A stretch of 64,000 nucleotides of DNA from Atrina japonica (GCA_030159075.1 BROG01000153.1:526001-590000); one strand, 5' to 3'. Positions 57,401 to 63,695 are shown, numbered from the stretch's first letter. The notes: generated by a model from the sequence alone, not told the origin. Made by a program: numbers and translations.

Positions 57401-60346
57401 GATATATTATATCATATAATATATGACGTTACATGTACACACATGCACACAAATACATGCATGCATTACACGCATACATATACATACATGTATAGCCCAT
57501 TCCACGCTTAGTCAATATAACTGTATACTCTTATACTTTTATATTTGACATTAACGTGGAATATACCACTAGGAATACTTTTTAATATTCTACTATTCTG
57601 AATTGTCACCTAAGTGGCGATCAGCTGATTTTACTTAAACACATATGATTAACTGACCTTTTGCTGCGTATTATCTGTATTTATGACATTGATTAGAGAT
57701 ATATATTAATACAGTAGTACAAATATATCCACAATGGATTTTTAAGATTGTAAAAAAACAAAGCTATTTATTCTAACAGGTTGCATTTACCTTTCAACCT
57801 GTATATGAAATGTTCATATGTTGAACACTCCCTTGCCTATCGGATCATTTATGAAATATAATTTCCATATGCAGGCGATAAGACAATAAAACTTCATCAG
57901 CTGAGCTGGAATTGATAAAAGATGAAGAGTTTCGAAACAAAACGAAATGAGGAAAATACAAAGCAAATGGATTGATAGACGGCTGGATATAACGTAGCCA
58001 GTGTGGGACAAATTCTTAATACTCATAGAATAATTTATTCCGGTTTTAACTCAAAGGTTTGCTCATGTCAAACTCCTTTCAATTGATTTGACACTATTTT
58101 GACCAATGATAATTGGTATAATATTTGTACCTGTTTTAATTCAAGAGCGTTGTGTATTTTGTATACAGGGGTATCTGCGCCATTGTATTTAAATGCAGTA
58201 TGGCGTCTGAACAGAGAGATGAACAGCGATATTGATACTGATGAGTTTACTTTACATGCGGATTTCTGTAAGAATGCGTCGCCTAATTCTACAAGCTATA
58301 CCACCATGTATCTGAAATCAAAATCCGACCAACAATTAGAAATACGTAAGTATCTTACAAAAGAAACGTTTTATTTTTAGAAAGTATAACTGGCCTTTAA
58401 TTGTTATCGTTTCAATAAAAATAATACCCGACATAATATGTCGCTATATTACTGTATAAGACCTGTAGAAACATGTATTTGTGTTTAAGAGAAAGTTGTA
58501 TTGTTAAACAGTTTAAGACCCCATCATCCCCGTTTTTTATGAAAATTTGTATCAATAATTGTGGAGTTTATCTATATACTATACGGGGGTGATAATGAGT
58601 GCTAGGTAATGGCTGTTTATTACATACCTGTGCGATTTTACAGATATAATACAGACTGTCATACTCCCGTGCAATACATAACACTGTATTGCACTGTCAT
58701 ACTCCCGTGAAATACATAACACTGTATTGCACTCTCCTACTCGCGTTCAATACATAACACTGTATTGCACTGTCATACTCCCGTGAAATACATAACACTG
58801 TATTGCACTCTCATACTCCCGTGAAATACATAACACTGTATTGCACTCTCATACTCCCGTGAAATACATAACACTGTATTGCACTCTCCTACTCGCGTGA
58901 AATACATAACACTGTATTGCACTCTCATACTCCCGTGAAATACATAACACTGTATTGCACTGTCATACTCCCGTGAAATACATAACACTGTATTGCACTG
59001 TCATACTCTCGTGAAATACATAACACTGTATTTCACAGCAGATAGATATACAGAGAATCCACCGGAGATACTTTTCTACATTGAATTCCAGTCATCTACA
59101 ATATTTGATGACGTTGTTAAAATGTGTGTACACAATTAGATGAACAAGGGGCATATAATTAATACAAAAACACACAAATATTTCTATCAAGACCTGGCAA
59201 CATTAAACTTGAGAATTACTTAAGTCTAAAAATTTTACTAAACTTTGGCTTATCCTGAAATCTGATTGGCTGAGCAAGCCAAGTTGAGAATATTCTTAGA
59301 CTTGAGTTAATTATCATGTCTTATTATTCCAGGCCCAGATTGCAATTGACAGTTGAAGCTACGCTCTCGTTGAATTCTTCCACTACAATGATCTCGTGCA
59401 GTTTGCTGATTCGGATAGACAAATATGTTAAATTCTGTCAGCATTTCGTATTCCACTGCTCATTTTCTAAGTAGCCCTAATTAAACACTATGTAGTCTAG
59501 TATTATAGGGCACGGAACGTCGGTCTCGGTTGTGATTCCTGGTACACGTCATACCATAGACGTTTAAAAATGGCATTAACAGTTACTGCGCGCGGCATAC
59601 GATATTAAAGTGAAGGGTCAGATGAGACTTACAACCGAGGTACGTGTCTTGACAGACGTGACACAGGAAGAAACTTTCATATTATTTGCATCTGTTCATG
59701 GTACAGTCAAAATTTATGGCACTTCAACTAAAGCTGGTGAAATTTCTTATAATTAGAAAATTATTGGTGTGAAGAAATACAACAATACATTTTTTTTACC
59801 CCTAATGAACCTTCTGACCGTGTATGATATTTGTTGCTCAAATCCTATGTGACAAATTTAATTCATCCCCGTAGCAAAATTTGTTTTTATGAAAAAGGTA
59901 CGTCAAATTTAATAGTGAAAGTTAAGATCAAATGAATTTAAAAAAGCGTAAAATGGTGTTTTTCTACATCGTTTTACGATCAGAGATTTTAGAACATATC
60001 TAATATACAAATACGATCACAGGTATATTAAAGGTATTTAATGTTCAGTTTATATTTGAAGATATTGTCAAGCTGGCTATCCTGTTCTATGATCTTTTGA
60101 CCTACTGTAGAGTTTCATTTCATTGATATTAACACCTACTCTGCTTCCGTTGTAGCTGGTCTTGGGATTAGGATTTCGTTTAAAACAGATGAGTGTTTGT
60201 ACCTGCATGAGGGCAAAGGAGTTAGTTGCAAGTATACTCATGACCAGATAAGAGATTTGGCGGGAAATGGAGGTTTACCAGTGATAGAAATTTGGACAGA
60301 TTCTGAAAATCATGTATCTCTCTGTTCATTCAAAGTTATATCTTAG
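36301..60346 (+). CDS. EgtD-like (Methyltransf_33) SAM-dependent methyltransferase, seven coding exons
   Basis: Joining 36301-36477, 40195-40333, 40938-41040, 42217-42323, 50020-50097, 58169-58345 and 60156-60346 gives one open frame of 323 codons plus TAG, with AG acceptors, GT donors and matching phases. The family adds methyl groups from SAM to an amino-acid alpha-amine; bacterial EgtD trimethylates histidine to hercynine on the ergothioneine route. Visible landmarks in order: WYRYDKQGS and YYYFYPSE near residues 23-50; SAM motif DMGSG at 73-77; PVDISEE at 100-106; AGDY at 129-132; WLGGGFQN at 150-157; AYLDPTG at 196-202; TTMYLKS at 246-252; GVSCKY at 282-287; a C-terminal EIWTD. Length fits EgtD (about 320). 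No sulfoxide-synthase domain is attached, so it is neither Egt1 nor OvoA. No signal peptide is seen, so it is probably cytosolic. The histidine-contacting Glu of EgtD appears replaced by Gly282, so the substrate is uncertain. Introns 4 and 5 contain a BEL element and a LINE. Family assignment is strong; function is inferred. Confidence 0.88.
37141..37220 (-). repeat. Family D repeat copy in intron 1
   Basis: ataaacataataccaaagtt, acgatctgtcagttagactt and aatcagttgaactccaattt, the reverse complement of the 11.7-kb copy. Confidence 0.6.
37604..37765 (-). repeat. TRIM LTR copy 1
   Basis: 162 bp. It contains an imperfect hairpin with outer arms CATGGATATA and TATATCCATG about 75 bases apart. Copy 2 lacks 5 bp inside the arm; copy 3 has an 11-bp duplication of catcacatgcg type; copy 4 is full length. 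Confidence 0.85.
37634..37679 (-). promoter_or_regulatory. 5S rRNA internal control region in TRIM LTR 1
   Basis: In minus-strand sense the segment reads GAAGTTAAGCAACG (box A), then GGTCAGCAT, then GGATGGGTGAC (box C), the order and spacing of the eukaryotic 5S gene promoter bound by TFIIIA. From memory of animal 5S genes, about 40 of 47 positions match. Equivalent segments are at 37916-37961, 38250-38295 and 38532-38577. The 5' half of 5S rRNA is absent, so it is not a 5S gene. Confidence 0.85.
37886..38042 (-). repeat. TRIM LTR copy 2
   Basis: 157 bp, lacking 5 bp at the CATGGATATA arm. The spacer that follows (38043-38208) contains a 46-bp direct tandem duplication. Confidence 0.85.
38209..38381 (-). 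repeat. TRIM LTR copy 3
   Basis: 173 bp, with an 11-bp local duplication (gcgcatcacat). Its end reads CTGTTATA instead of CTGTTACA. Confidence 0.85.
38502..38663 (-). repeat. TRIM LTR copy 4
   Basis: 162 bp, full length, followed by the CCTG target duplication. Confidence 0.85.
39030..39245 (+). repeat. SINE-like repeat, family 2
   Basis: gccaagtgctcggtatgcgc, gtgaaagtcaaaggtctatc, tagcacaggccaatatttgt and ctggtgacatctcaatataa. It lies in intron 1. Confidence 0.6.
39368..39723. mobile_element. hAT-like MITE in intron 1
   Basis: The left end CAGGGCTCGAGTATAGC and right end (reverse complement) CAAGGCTTGAATTTAAG form imperfect terminal repeats. Inside, gtggccagtaa and ggtcctgtgggccac resemble the widespread non-autonomous hAT type with CAGGGCTCGAA ends. 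No matching 8-bp target duplication is visible. Non-coding, 356 bp. Confidence 0.5.
40195..40333 (+). CDS. Exon 2 of EgtD-like methyltransferase (SAM-binding motif I)
   Basis: The acceptor is ttttttcag and the donor is G|GTACGT, with the exon ending in phase 1. It encodes VFVDMGSGNSEKTRILL and then YMPVDISE, the glycine-rich SAM loop and the following acidic strand end of the Methyltransf_33 family. Confidence 0.88.
40399..40486 (-). repeat. Family D repeat copy in intron 2
   Basis: ataaacataataccaaagtt, gtctctgtcaattagacttc and atcagttgagcttcaattt. Short relics of the same end follow TA or CA tracts at 20476-20500 and 32641-32680. Confidence 0.6.
40699..40788. repeat. (TA)n microsatellite in intron 2
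   Basis: About 90 bases of TA, 150 bases before exon 3. Confidence 0.97.
40938..41040 (+). CDS. Exon 3 of EgtD-like methyltransferase
   Basis: The acceptor is ctttacag and the donor begins at 41041 (GTTAAA, a weak match). It encodes EFLIETTDALRDHYGGKL followed by PIAGDYNQG, corresponding to the helix after motif I and the GD(F/Y) SAM-contact segment. It ends in phase 2, completed by the first T of exon 4. Confidence 0.85.
41710..41820 (+). repeat. Short repeat in intron 3, shared with 33331-33436
   Basis: tgtgtatagctcttatttgt and ttggtaaacacagctaatga. No exon 1-like sequence follows it. Confidence 0.6.
42217..42323 (+). CDS. Exon 4 of EgtD-like methyltransferase
   Basis: The acceptor is tttttcag and the donor is GTAGGT. 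It encodes KLITWLGGGFQN, matching the (F)LGxxxGN segment whose Asn contacts substrate in EgtD, then DRLKRLSKVMG. Intron 4, which follows, contains the BEL/Pao element; without it the intron would be about 0.5 kb. Confidence 0.87.
42407..42541. repeat. Foldback inverted repeat (40-bp arms) in intron 4
   Basis: Arms at 42407-42446 and 42502-42541 are near-perfect reverse complements (CACTG-AACTGCGGT ... TTTGAGT-GCAAAATGA) around a 55-base loop. It lies just after exon 4 and before the BEL insertion, next to a family B repeat. Confidence 0.7.
42590..42705 (+). repeat. Family B dispersed repeat copy (opposite orientation)
   Basis: atatctaatttgtcgtatca and ccattggtacttcttcattt are the reverse complement of the block order in the other copies. 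It lies in intron 4. Confidence 0.6.
42747..43139 (+). repeat. 5' LTR of the BEL/Pao element
   Basis: 393 bp, TG...CA. It contains a 12-bp perfect palindrome (CCGCACGTGCGG), an AAGGGAGATAACT motif I associate with mollusc repeats, and ATTAAATAAAA near the 3' part. It differs from the 3' LTR at three bases and one T in a T-run. Confidence 0.95.
43201..43992 (+). pseudogene. BEL/Pao gag, N-terminal part
   Basis: A 263-codon frame starts 61 bases after the 5' LTR. It is polar and low in hydrophobics, with a Lys/Gln/Glu-rich predicted coiled coil near residues 165-210 (KQLLLEQKQFEMNQELKLLK), as in the capsid-proximal gag of BEL elements. It ends at a stop where the neighbouring frame (from 43928) carries on the gag, so a frameshift separates the two. 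Confidence 0.75.
43928..45544 (+). pseudogene. BEL/Pao gag (DUF1759-like), zinc knuckles and aspartic protease
   Basis: This is the second frame of the polyprotein. It holds the DUF1759-like capsid region (FDGNPMDYWVFMNAF ... YCTGKAAQ), then Cys/His clusters CFLCGGKHQMNIC and CYNCLIFRNHTARQC, then an aspartic-protease start LLDPGSNKTF. The protease motif reads DPGS where D(S/T)G is usual, so activity is doubtful. The frame ends shortly after the protease start, next to a run of six A at 45533-45538, and part of the protease-to-RT linker seems missing. Confidence 0.85.
45480..47120 (+). pseudogene. BEL/Pao reverse transcriptase
   Basis: This frame contains the pre-RT segment (LEEFPVLKG, ALGWTINGPLG) and the RT palm. 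LRVVFDCAAEY, LMADIEAMFYQV and the catalytic box NFYVDDCL are all visible, as is the BEL-type HPFGGVWSP segment. It ends by frameshift near 47090; the text continues as an RNase H region in the frame opening at 47087. Confidence 0.92.
47087..47632 (+). pseudogene. BEL/Pao RNase H region
   Basis: FCDASEDAYGA, RLELSAAVLA and FWTDSMIVL are the D, E and D positions of the BEL-type RNase H. SNPADDASRG follows. The frame closes just after HGPDFM at a further shift near 47618-47622. Confidence 0.9.
47673..47915 (+). pseudogene. BEL/Pao RNase H-integrase linker fragment
   Basis: A short frame of the inter-domain linker (SSWHRLKKAIAWLLKYKDWL is typical). It is preceded by an in-frame TAG at 47664-47666 and closed by a one-base shift near 47909. 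Confidence 0.75.
47989..49152 (+). pseudogene. BEL/Pao integrase and C-terminal DUF5641-like domain
   Basis: The HHCC zinc region (IIQHAHE ... CMICKRL) is followed by the DDE core: GIDCFGPF, RSDNGSNF and GGVWERQ. A DUF5641-like tail (RRRWKHAQFLANTF, VLVLDE, WPLGRVLE) follows. The reading frame is open from before 47950 to the stop at 49150 and looks internally intact. Only the upstream shifts separate it from RT. Confidence 0.92.
49557..49948 (+). repeat. 3' LTR of the BEL/Pao element
   Basis: 392 bp, preceded by a short purine-rich tract (aggggccgg) and followed by the TTTAG target duplication. Near-identity to the 5' LTR indicates recent integration. Confidence 0.95.
50020..50097 (+). CDS. 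Exon 5 of EgtD-like methyltransferase
   Basis: A 78-nt exon with acceptor tcgtttcag and donor GTATTG. It encodes ENDRLVIALDITQDEET and then VKNAYLDPTG, matching the (D)xLLIGxD strand and the AYxDxxG segment of EgtD. It is too short to be obvious alone, but phase and homology fit exactly between exons 4 and 6. Confidence 0.84.
50925..51251 (-). pseudogene. RT-A retroelement fragment, split by the LINE (left part)
   Basis: Tail (aggtgggatcaggtgccac) and C-terminal text matching the 31060-31440 copy. It stops at the LINE poly(A) and resumes after the LINE at 57799-57875. Confidence 0.75.
51388..51464. repeat. (GA)n microsatellite in the LINE 3'UTR
   Basis: About 76 bases of GA between the LINE ORF2 stop and its poly(A). 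Confidence 0.95.
51661..52308 (-). pseudogene. LINE ORF2 C-terminal Cys/His region
   Basis: WLQYRINHRILATNQYL precedes CDLCQTSTETLKHLFWSCP, a CCHC-type zinc cluster at the end of L1/Tx1 ORF2. It ends at the stop at 51661, about 380 bases from the poly(A) tail. Confidence 0.85.
52380..52634 (-). pseudogene. LINE ORF2 C-terminal fragment
   Basis: A short open stretch with PIWHSDIIQIDNKPI and FKKWIERNI, of the type found between thumb and zinc region in L1/Tx1 ORF2. It is offset by frameshifts on both sides. Confidence 0.7.
52616..53266 (-). pseudogene. LINE ORF2 post-RT (thumb) region
   Basis: FGQISGLKINLTKSHVIWIG is the canonical motif after the FADD box. LLGIDFD, WKKRFITPIGKITIIKSL and NFIWDG are typical of L1/Tx1 post-RT sequence. 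It lies in a different frame from the palm. Confidence 0.88.
53296..53970 (-). pseudogene. LINE ORF2 reverse transcriptase palm
   Basis: RT motifs are in order: ITCIPKGNKP, LKNWRPITLLN, AQRIKSVL, DQTGFLSG, FLIDFEKAFDSI, SRGCRQGDPVS and the catalytic FADDT. This is the L1/Tx1 side of non-LTR elements, judging by the pattern of GFLxGR-like and KGCRQGDP motifs. A frameshift follows immediately after FADDT. Confidence 0.92.
53973..54257 (-). pseudogene. LINE ORF2 linker fragment (pre-RT)
   Basis: The frame continues the one before it after a single stop. IQLFYTNLFTKIDE and EALKVLKNMKNNRIQDP match the pre-RT conserved region, where KxNKSPGxDG is usual; here it is degraded. Confidence 0.8.
54261..54926 (-). 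pseudogene. LINE ORF2 endonuclease end and endonuclease-RT linker
   Basis: ARLDFFLISDTL, YRSDHSMI and GLWKLNNSLL are the typical L1/Tx1 endonuclease C-terminal motifs. WSEEGELPTKYFLSLE marks the linker before RT. The frame overlaps the preceding one and ends at a stop at 54261; the same frame restarts at 54257. Confidence 0.85.
54862..55461 (-). pseudogene. LINE ORF2 endonuclease (EEP) domain
   Basis: The start MMDETNNLTILSVNCQGL is the usual ORF2 opening with the first Asn. GDFNLTL and NIYGPN are clear. The segment that normally carries the catalytic Glu/Asp (LQxTHFT) reads IYASHFTKEQ, apparently lacking about three codons, which should abolish nicking. SDHS of the same domain falls in the next frame (54926-54261). 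Confidence 0.88.
55470..56699 (-). other. LINE 5' interval without recognisable ORF1
   Basis: About 1.2 kb between the ORF2 start and the monomers. It is AT-rich with poly(A/T) tracts (for example 55775-55785, 56038-56080). The longest minus-strand ORF (55961-55677, 94 codons) has no recognisable domain. Confidence 0.5.
56700..57540 (-). repeat. Tandem monomers (about 6 x 145-165 bp) in the LINE 5' region
   Basis: Degenerate units restart near 56704, 56871, 57026, 57188, 57331 and 57490. Each carries a TAGTCCATATCAGGCTTA-like line, then ATAACTGTA, then TATAGTAGGC-like and catgca/acatac-rich text. Their position at the 5' end of the LINE, inside its target duplications, suggests promoter monomers. 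Confidence 0.6.
57799..57875 (-). pseudogene. RT-A retroelement fragment, split by the LINE (right part)
   Basis: ctgtatatgaaatgttcat onward matches the segment that follows the break point in the 31060-31440 copy. It begins with the duplicated target bases. Confidence 0.75.
58169..58345 (+). CDS. Exon 6 of EgtD-like methyltransferase
   Basis: The acceptor is tgtatacag and the donor is GTAAGT. It encodes GVSAPLYLNAVWRLNREM, DEFTLHADF and TTMYLKSKSDQQLEI. These align with the EgtD stretch GVTAxFNxNxLxxxNREL through xMxLxS. The usual FNxN is altered to LYLN. Confidence 0.87.
58655..59036. repeat. 38-bp minisatellite, about 10 units, hairpin-forming
   Basis: The unit (t)catactcccgtgaaatac then ataacactgtattgcact repeats about ten times in intron 6. 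In the first unit GTGCAATACA and TGTATTGCAC form a perfect 10-bp stem around TAACAC; in most others one base of the stem is changed. Confidence 0.9.
59505..59765 (+). repeat. SINE-like repeat, family 2
   Basis: gcggcatacgatattaaagt, ccgaggtacgtgtcttgaca, aaaatttatggcacttcaac and agctggtgaaatttcttata. It lies in intron 6. Confidence 0.55.
60156..60346 (+). CDS. Exon 7 (last) of EgtD-like methyltransferase
   Basis: The acceptor is gttgtag and the stop TAG is at 60344-60346. It encodes ISFKTDECLYLHEGKG, VSCKYTHDQIRDLA and IEIWTDSENHVSLCSF, matching the EgtD C-terminus (FxxGExIxTExSxKYxxExxxxLxxxxGFxxxxxWxD). Gly replaces the Glu two residues before the conserved Ser. Confidence 0.88.
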
Positions 60347-60655
60347 AGATGTCTTAGCAATAATGGAAAAAAATATCTTGTTACAAAAGTAAAATAGTGC
60401 TATACATTTGCATTGCATTTGGTCTAACATTGCATATTTTAATTTCAATTGAATTTATTATTTTTCACGACAAAATGAACGAAAACATTTTATTATTTCA
60501 TCAGTGAATTGTCAGTGGAGAGTCAATATATATCCTCCATAATTAAGTGATACCTGTGAAAACATTCATGTTTTAATTTGACTTGTTCAGACCATATCGT
60601 TCTCATGTTGACTCAATTTTTACATGTTGAGTATATGCTTTTCTATCTTGTTTAC

Positions 60656-60661
60656 AATAAA
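60656..60661 (+). terminator. Polyadenylation signal AATAAA of the EgtD-like gene
   Basis: AATAAA lies 310 bases after the stop codon and is followed within 20-30 bases by a T/GT-rich stretch (tttcaaagttttgttctg). It is the first canonical signal after the gene in a plausible 3'UTR. Confidence 0.6.
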
Positions 60662-61864
60662 GTTTCAAAGTTTTGTTCTGATCATAGTTGTGCTTTGCTT
60701 AACTAAAAAAACAGTATAATACATTTGGTTCCCGAGCACGAGGAGAATATGAAGTTTTATTCACCAAAAATGTCATATTTCCCGAGGGCATCGGTGATTT
60801 AATACACTATCTATAAATTGTTTAGATGTGTTATCGGGCATGTTTACACTCTATTGAATAGAACACTATGAATCTGCTATCGGGTTGAGTATTATGGCCT
60901 GATATAGAGAAGTAAGATTCGCCAATACCTGAAGATGCAATGAAAATCCCATCTGTTAAATTTTCCGGGTTCTACTCGTATCGAAACCGATCTGAAATTA
61001 AGTTGCATGTTGTAAAATGTTCTTATATTGATAAAACATTTGCTGCACTTTTGGTTTTTAAACCAACAGCGTCATTAATGCTGGTCACCTGTGACACCTG
61101 AAGCTTAGATCTGCATGGGTATCAAATATCCTTCAAGACAATATTTCCCTGCCATTTCAGTCTCCCAATTGTAAAGGTTCTGTATCTCAGCGATGACTGC
61201 AATGTCGTAAGCAACGCGACGAACATCTGAGGTAGTAAGACCAAACATATATTTTTCCATGAATTGAATATGGTCATGGAATTATTTTTTTCAATGGCCG
61301 CATACATTAATGTTGCTTCAAACACAAGTTTCCTTACAACTGCGGTTTAGAATATTTTATCCTTGTGTCGTCTACGCGTTCTATGGCTTGCCGTATTCTT
61401 TACCTTAACAATATAAAAAAAAAAAAAAACGTAACTAATGTGATCACAAATCTTGTTAACACAGTTGTCAAAAGAAATGTTATAAACTTATTTTTGAATT
61501 GTTATAAATCAACAAACGTATTGCCGAAAGTTATAGTTTTCCAGTCATAAAAAAAATTTTGTTTTTAAAACATATAGCGGCAACTAACATCCTTATGCAC
61601 TCCTAGTCTGAAGCTGTTATAAGTGAGCTCATGTGATCTCGCAAGGTTTAAAAATGTATAAAAAGTCACCACTGTACTCAATATACATCAAGTGTAAATA
61701 GGGCTCTGTATACAATGGGAAATGGTATTCATTTTCACATCAACAGCAAAATAACATTTGAAATTAATCGCGAATATGATTGCATCCGTAAAACCAATCC
61801 AGGTTTCAAGCGTTTATAATTATACATCTATAATTCAACTGCTATGCATACTCATCTTAGTCTA
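60662..61864. other. Downstream of the methyltransferase gene, no gene seen
   Basis: AT-rich sequence; small ORFs without recognisable domains. Confidence 0.4.

Positions 61865-61890
<26 letters not shown>
61865..61890. repeat. Poly(T) tract
   Basis: A run of about 26 T, possibly the tail of a minus-strand retroposon; no element was recognised next to it. Confidence 0.6.
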
Positions 61891-61895
<5 letters not shown>

Positions 61896-61997
61896 CGACT
61901 ATTGCAATCGACTTTTTTGTTTAAATTGCAACTTAAGCCACGTACGTTCAATCAGTGTTCACTTATACAGAGCCGGGTGAAGGGCAACACATTTTGA

Positions 61998-62240
61998 CCT
62001 GTGTCATAGACTGACGCTAATGCAGGGAATATTCCTTTACGTGCCACGCCCTACGCGACACGGGGTCTCGGTTTTCAGTCATATCCAAAAGACTGGTGAT
62101 TTCGTATGCCGAGTGTTTGGTGAATGAACAGTCACTACCAATTTAAAAATCTTTGTTATAACCCGATGCGAACCCGAGACCTTCCACTTGCGATTCGAAT
62201 GATATACCTCTAGAACACCTCAAGCCGTTATCAGGTTGCA
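61998..62240 (-). repeat. SINE, family 2, with tRNA-like head
   Basis: In minus sense the B box GGTTCGCATCGGG is followed by caaacactcggcatacgaaa, gaccccgtgtcgcgtagggc and gcattagcgtcagtctatga. This is the only family 2 copy with a clear head. Confidence 0.6.
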
Positions 62241-62359
62241 CCTCCTAATTTTACAGCACATCAACATACCGAAGAACATGGTCAAGTAAAACTTATTGTT
62301 TTCGATATGATAAACATTATATTGTCCGACGAAAAAATAAGGATTCATTAGCTTTCTAT

Positions 62360-62462
62360 AAAGTAAAATTGAAGAAGTACCAATCGCTAATCAAAACTCA
62401 AGATCATTATAACACGACGAATTAGATGTGTAAATGGTCTCAACATGAAGAACAATTCATCA
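62360..62462 (-). repeat. Family B dispersed repeat copy
   Basis: aaaattgaagaagtaccaat, cgacgaattagatgtgtaaa and tggtctcaacatgaagaac. Confidence 0.6.
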
Positions 62463-62619
62463 AATATAGAAAACAAATGTAAATACGTTTGACAAATAAA
62501 TCATGCGTGTGTATTTAACGTTTTTCTACTTAGCAAATACATTTTACCCCATAGCGGAGTAAAAATATTTTAATCAATAAAGCCACCGAAGTGAAACATC
62601 GCATTTGTAGCGTTTTAAA

Positions 62620-62796
62620 ATGGATGACCTACTGCTCAATACACTACGCGAAGGACTCAATGCCGAACCGAAGTATATCCCGGTGTGGTACCGATATGAC
62701 AAACAGGGATCTTTGTACAATGACAGGTGTCTGTCGGAAAACGAATACTATTATTTCTATCCCAGTGAAATGTCCATTATTCGGCAATACTCTGAG
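62620..62796 (+). CDS. First coding exon (copy c) of a further tandem EgtD-like methyltransferase
   Basis: 59 codons, starting MDDLLLNTLREGLN and ending phase 0 before GTATGT, as in the two upstream copies. It lies 2 kb after the polyadenylation signal of the complete gene, so it most likely opens a second tandem gene continuing beyond the window. Its protein is closer to copy b than to copy a. CAATAAA occurs at 62575-62581. No exon 2 equivalent was found up to 64000. Confidence 0.8.
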
Positions 62797-63364
62797 GTAT
62801 GTGAATCTGAACATTACATAATTCAATAAAACATAGATAAGCAGTTTTGCATTGAAATACATGTATATAAATGCAGGGTTTGGTATTTGGGAAATAACAT
62901 GTTTTATACGACAAAAAAAAAACATTTGTATGTTGACCCGCTAGGCCATTTGTAGAATACGTTTTATTTCATTTTTTATTTTGCGGTTTTGTTTTGTTAT
63001 TCGTTAAGTGGTACATTTTTAAATACCTCATGGACGTATATATGCAGCAATGTTTGCTTCTCTTTGCTTTGTATGAAGACATATTCATACCATTTTATAA
63101 AAAGTATTCGCATTCCTTATACAGTGTTTCAAGATATGTTACACTTTTGACAGTAATATCATGTTTAAAGTAAGAACATGAGAGAAAATAAATATCCTTG
63201 AAAAAATAATCACAAATAAGTTTAAAACAACATCGTTAAATAGAATTTTAATTTACAGAGGTTTCCCTAGTAAAGATAATGAAATTAAATTCAGAATGAC
63301 ACTCATGTTTGATCGGCAATGTTGATTTTGTTGTTCTTGTTTTTTAATTAAATTTTAATTATAA

Positions 63365-63470
63365 AACATCTCAGATACCAAAGTATAACTCTTTAGGATG
63401 TTCAGGACACCGATACAAATCCGACAAAAAATGGACTAACACGGACCTCTGGAAACCAAGAGGTTATACG
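63365..63470 (-). repeat. RT-A 3'-tail fragment
   Basis: cagataccaaagtataactc, aggatgttcaggac and ggacctctggaaaccaagag match the fragment at 6640-6750. Confidence 0.6.
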
Positions 63471-63519
63471 TAATACTCAACGTGATGTCATACGTAATAT
63501 TCAAAAAAATTTCATTTAT

Positions 63520-63695
63520 ATGGTGGAGGCCAGTTTTAATTGTGGAGGACAGAAACCGCTAACAATGTACCCTGGAAGAGAACACCGGCGTTCCGCAAAG
63601 GAACTGGCAAACTTTCTCACAATAACTAGCTAAGCTCGAACCTTCGCTGACCAGACATGATGCTCTTACCACTCGGCCACTGGGCCTTTGTTATC
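63520..63695 (-). repeat. SINE, family 1, with Leu/Ser-tRNA-like head
   Basis: In minus sense GCCCAGTGGCCGAGTGGTAA (A box) and aaggttcgagctta (B box) are followed by gtgagaaagtttgccagtt and gcggaacgccggtgttctc. This copy shows the tRNA origin of family 1 best. Confidence 0.65.

Larger units (their letters stand above)
51252..57798 (-). mobile_element. L1/Tx1-like LINE insertion in intron 5, nested in an RT-A repeat
   Basis: The minus-strand element ends in a 29-base poly(A), seen as T at 51252-51280. Both flanks carry the same 14-16 bp (ctgtatatgaaatg at 51238-51251 and 57799-57812), a target duplication. The host RT-A repeat reads continuously across the two flanks, which fixes the borders. 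In element order: 5' region with tandem monomers (about 57540-56700), no recognisable ORF1, ORF2 endonuclease, RT and C-terminal zinc region (55461-51661), then a 3'UTR with a (GA)n run. Several frameshifts and stops make it inactive. Confidence 0.88.

Noticed and set aside
58655..59036. CRISPR-like array of regular short repeats
   Set aside because: The units are contiguous tandem repeats without unique spacers in an animal intron.
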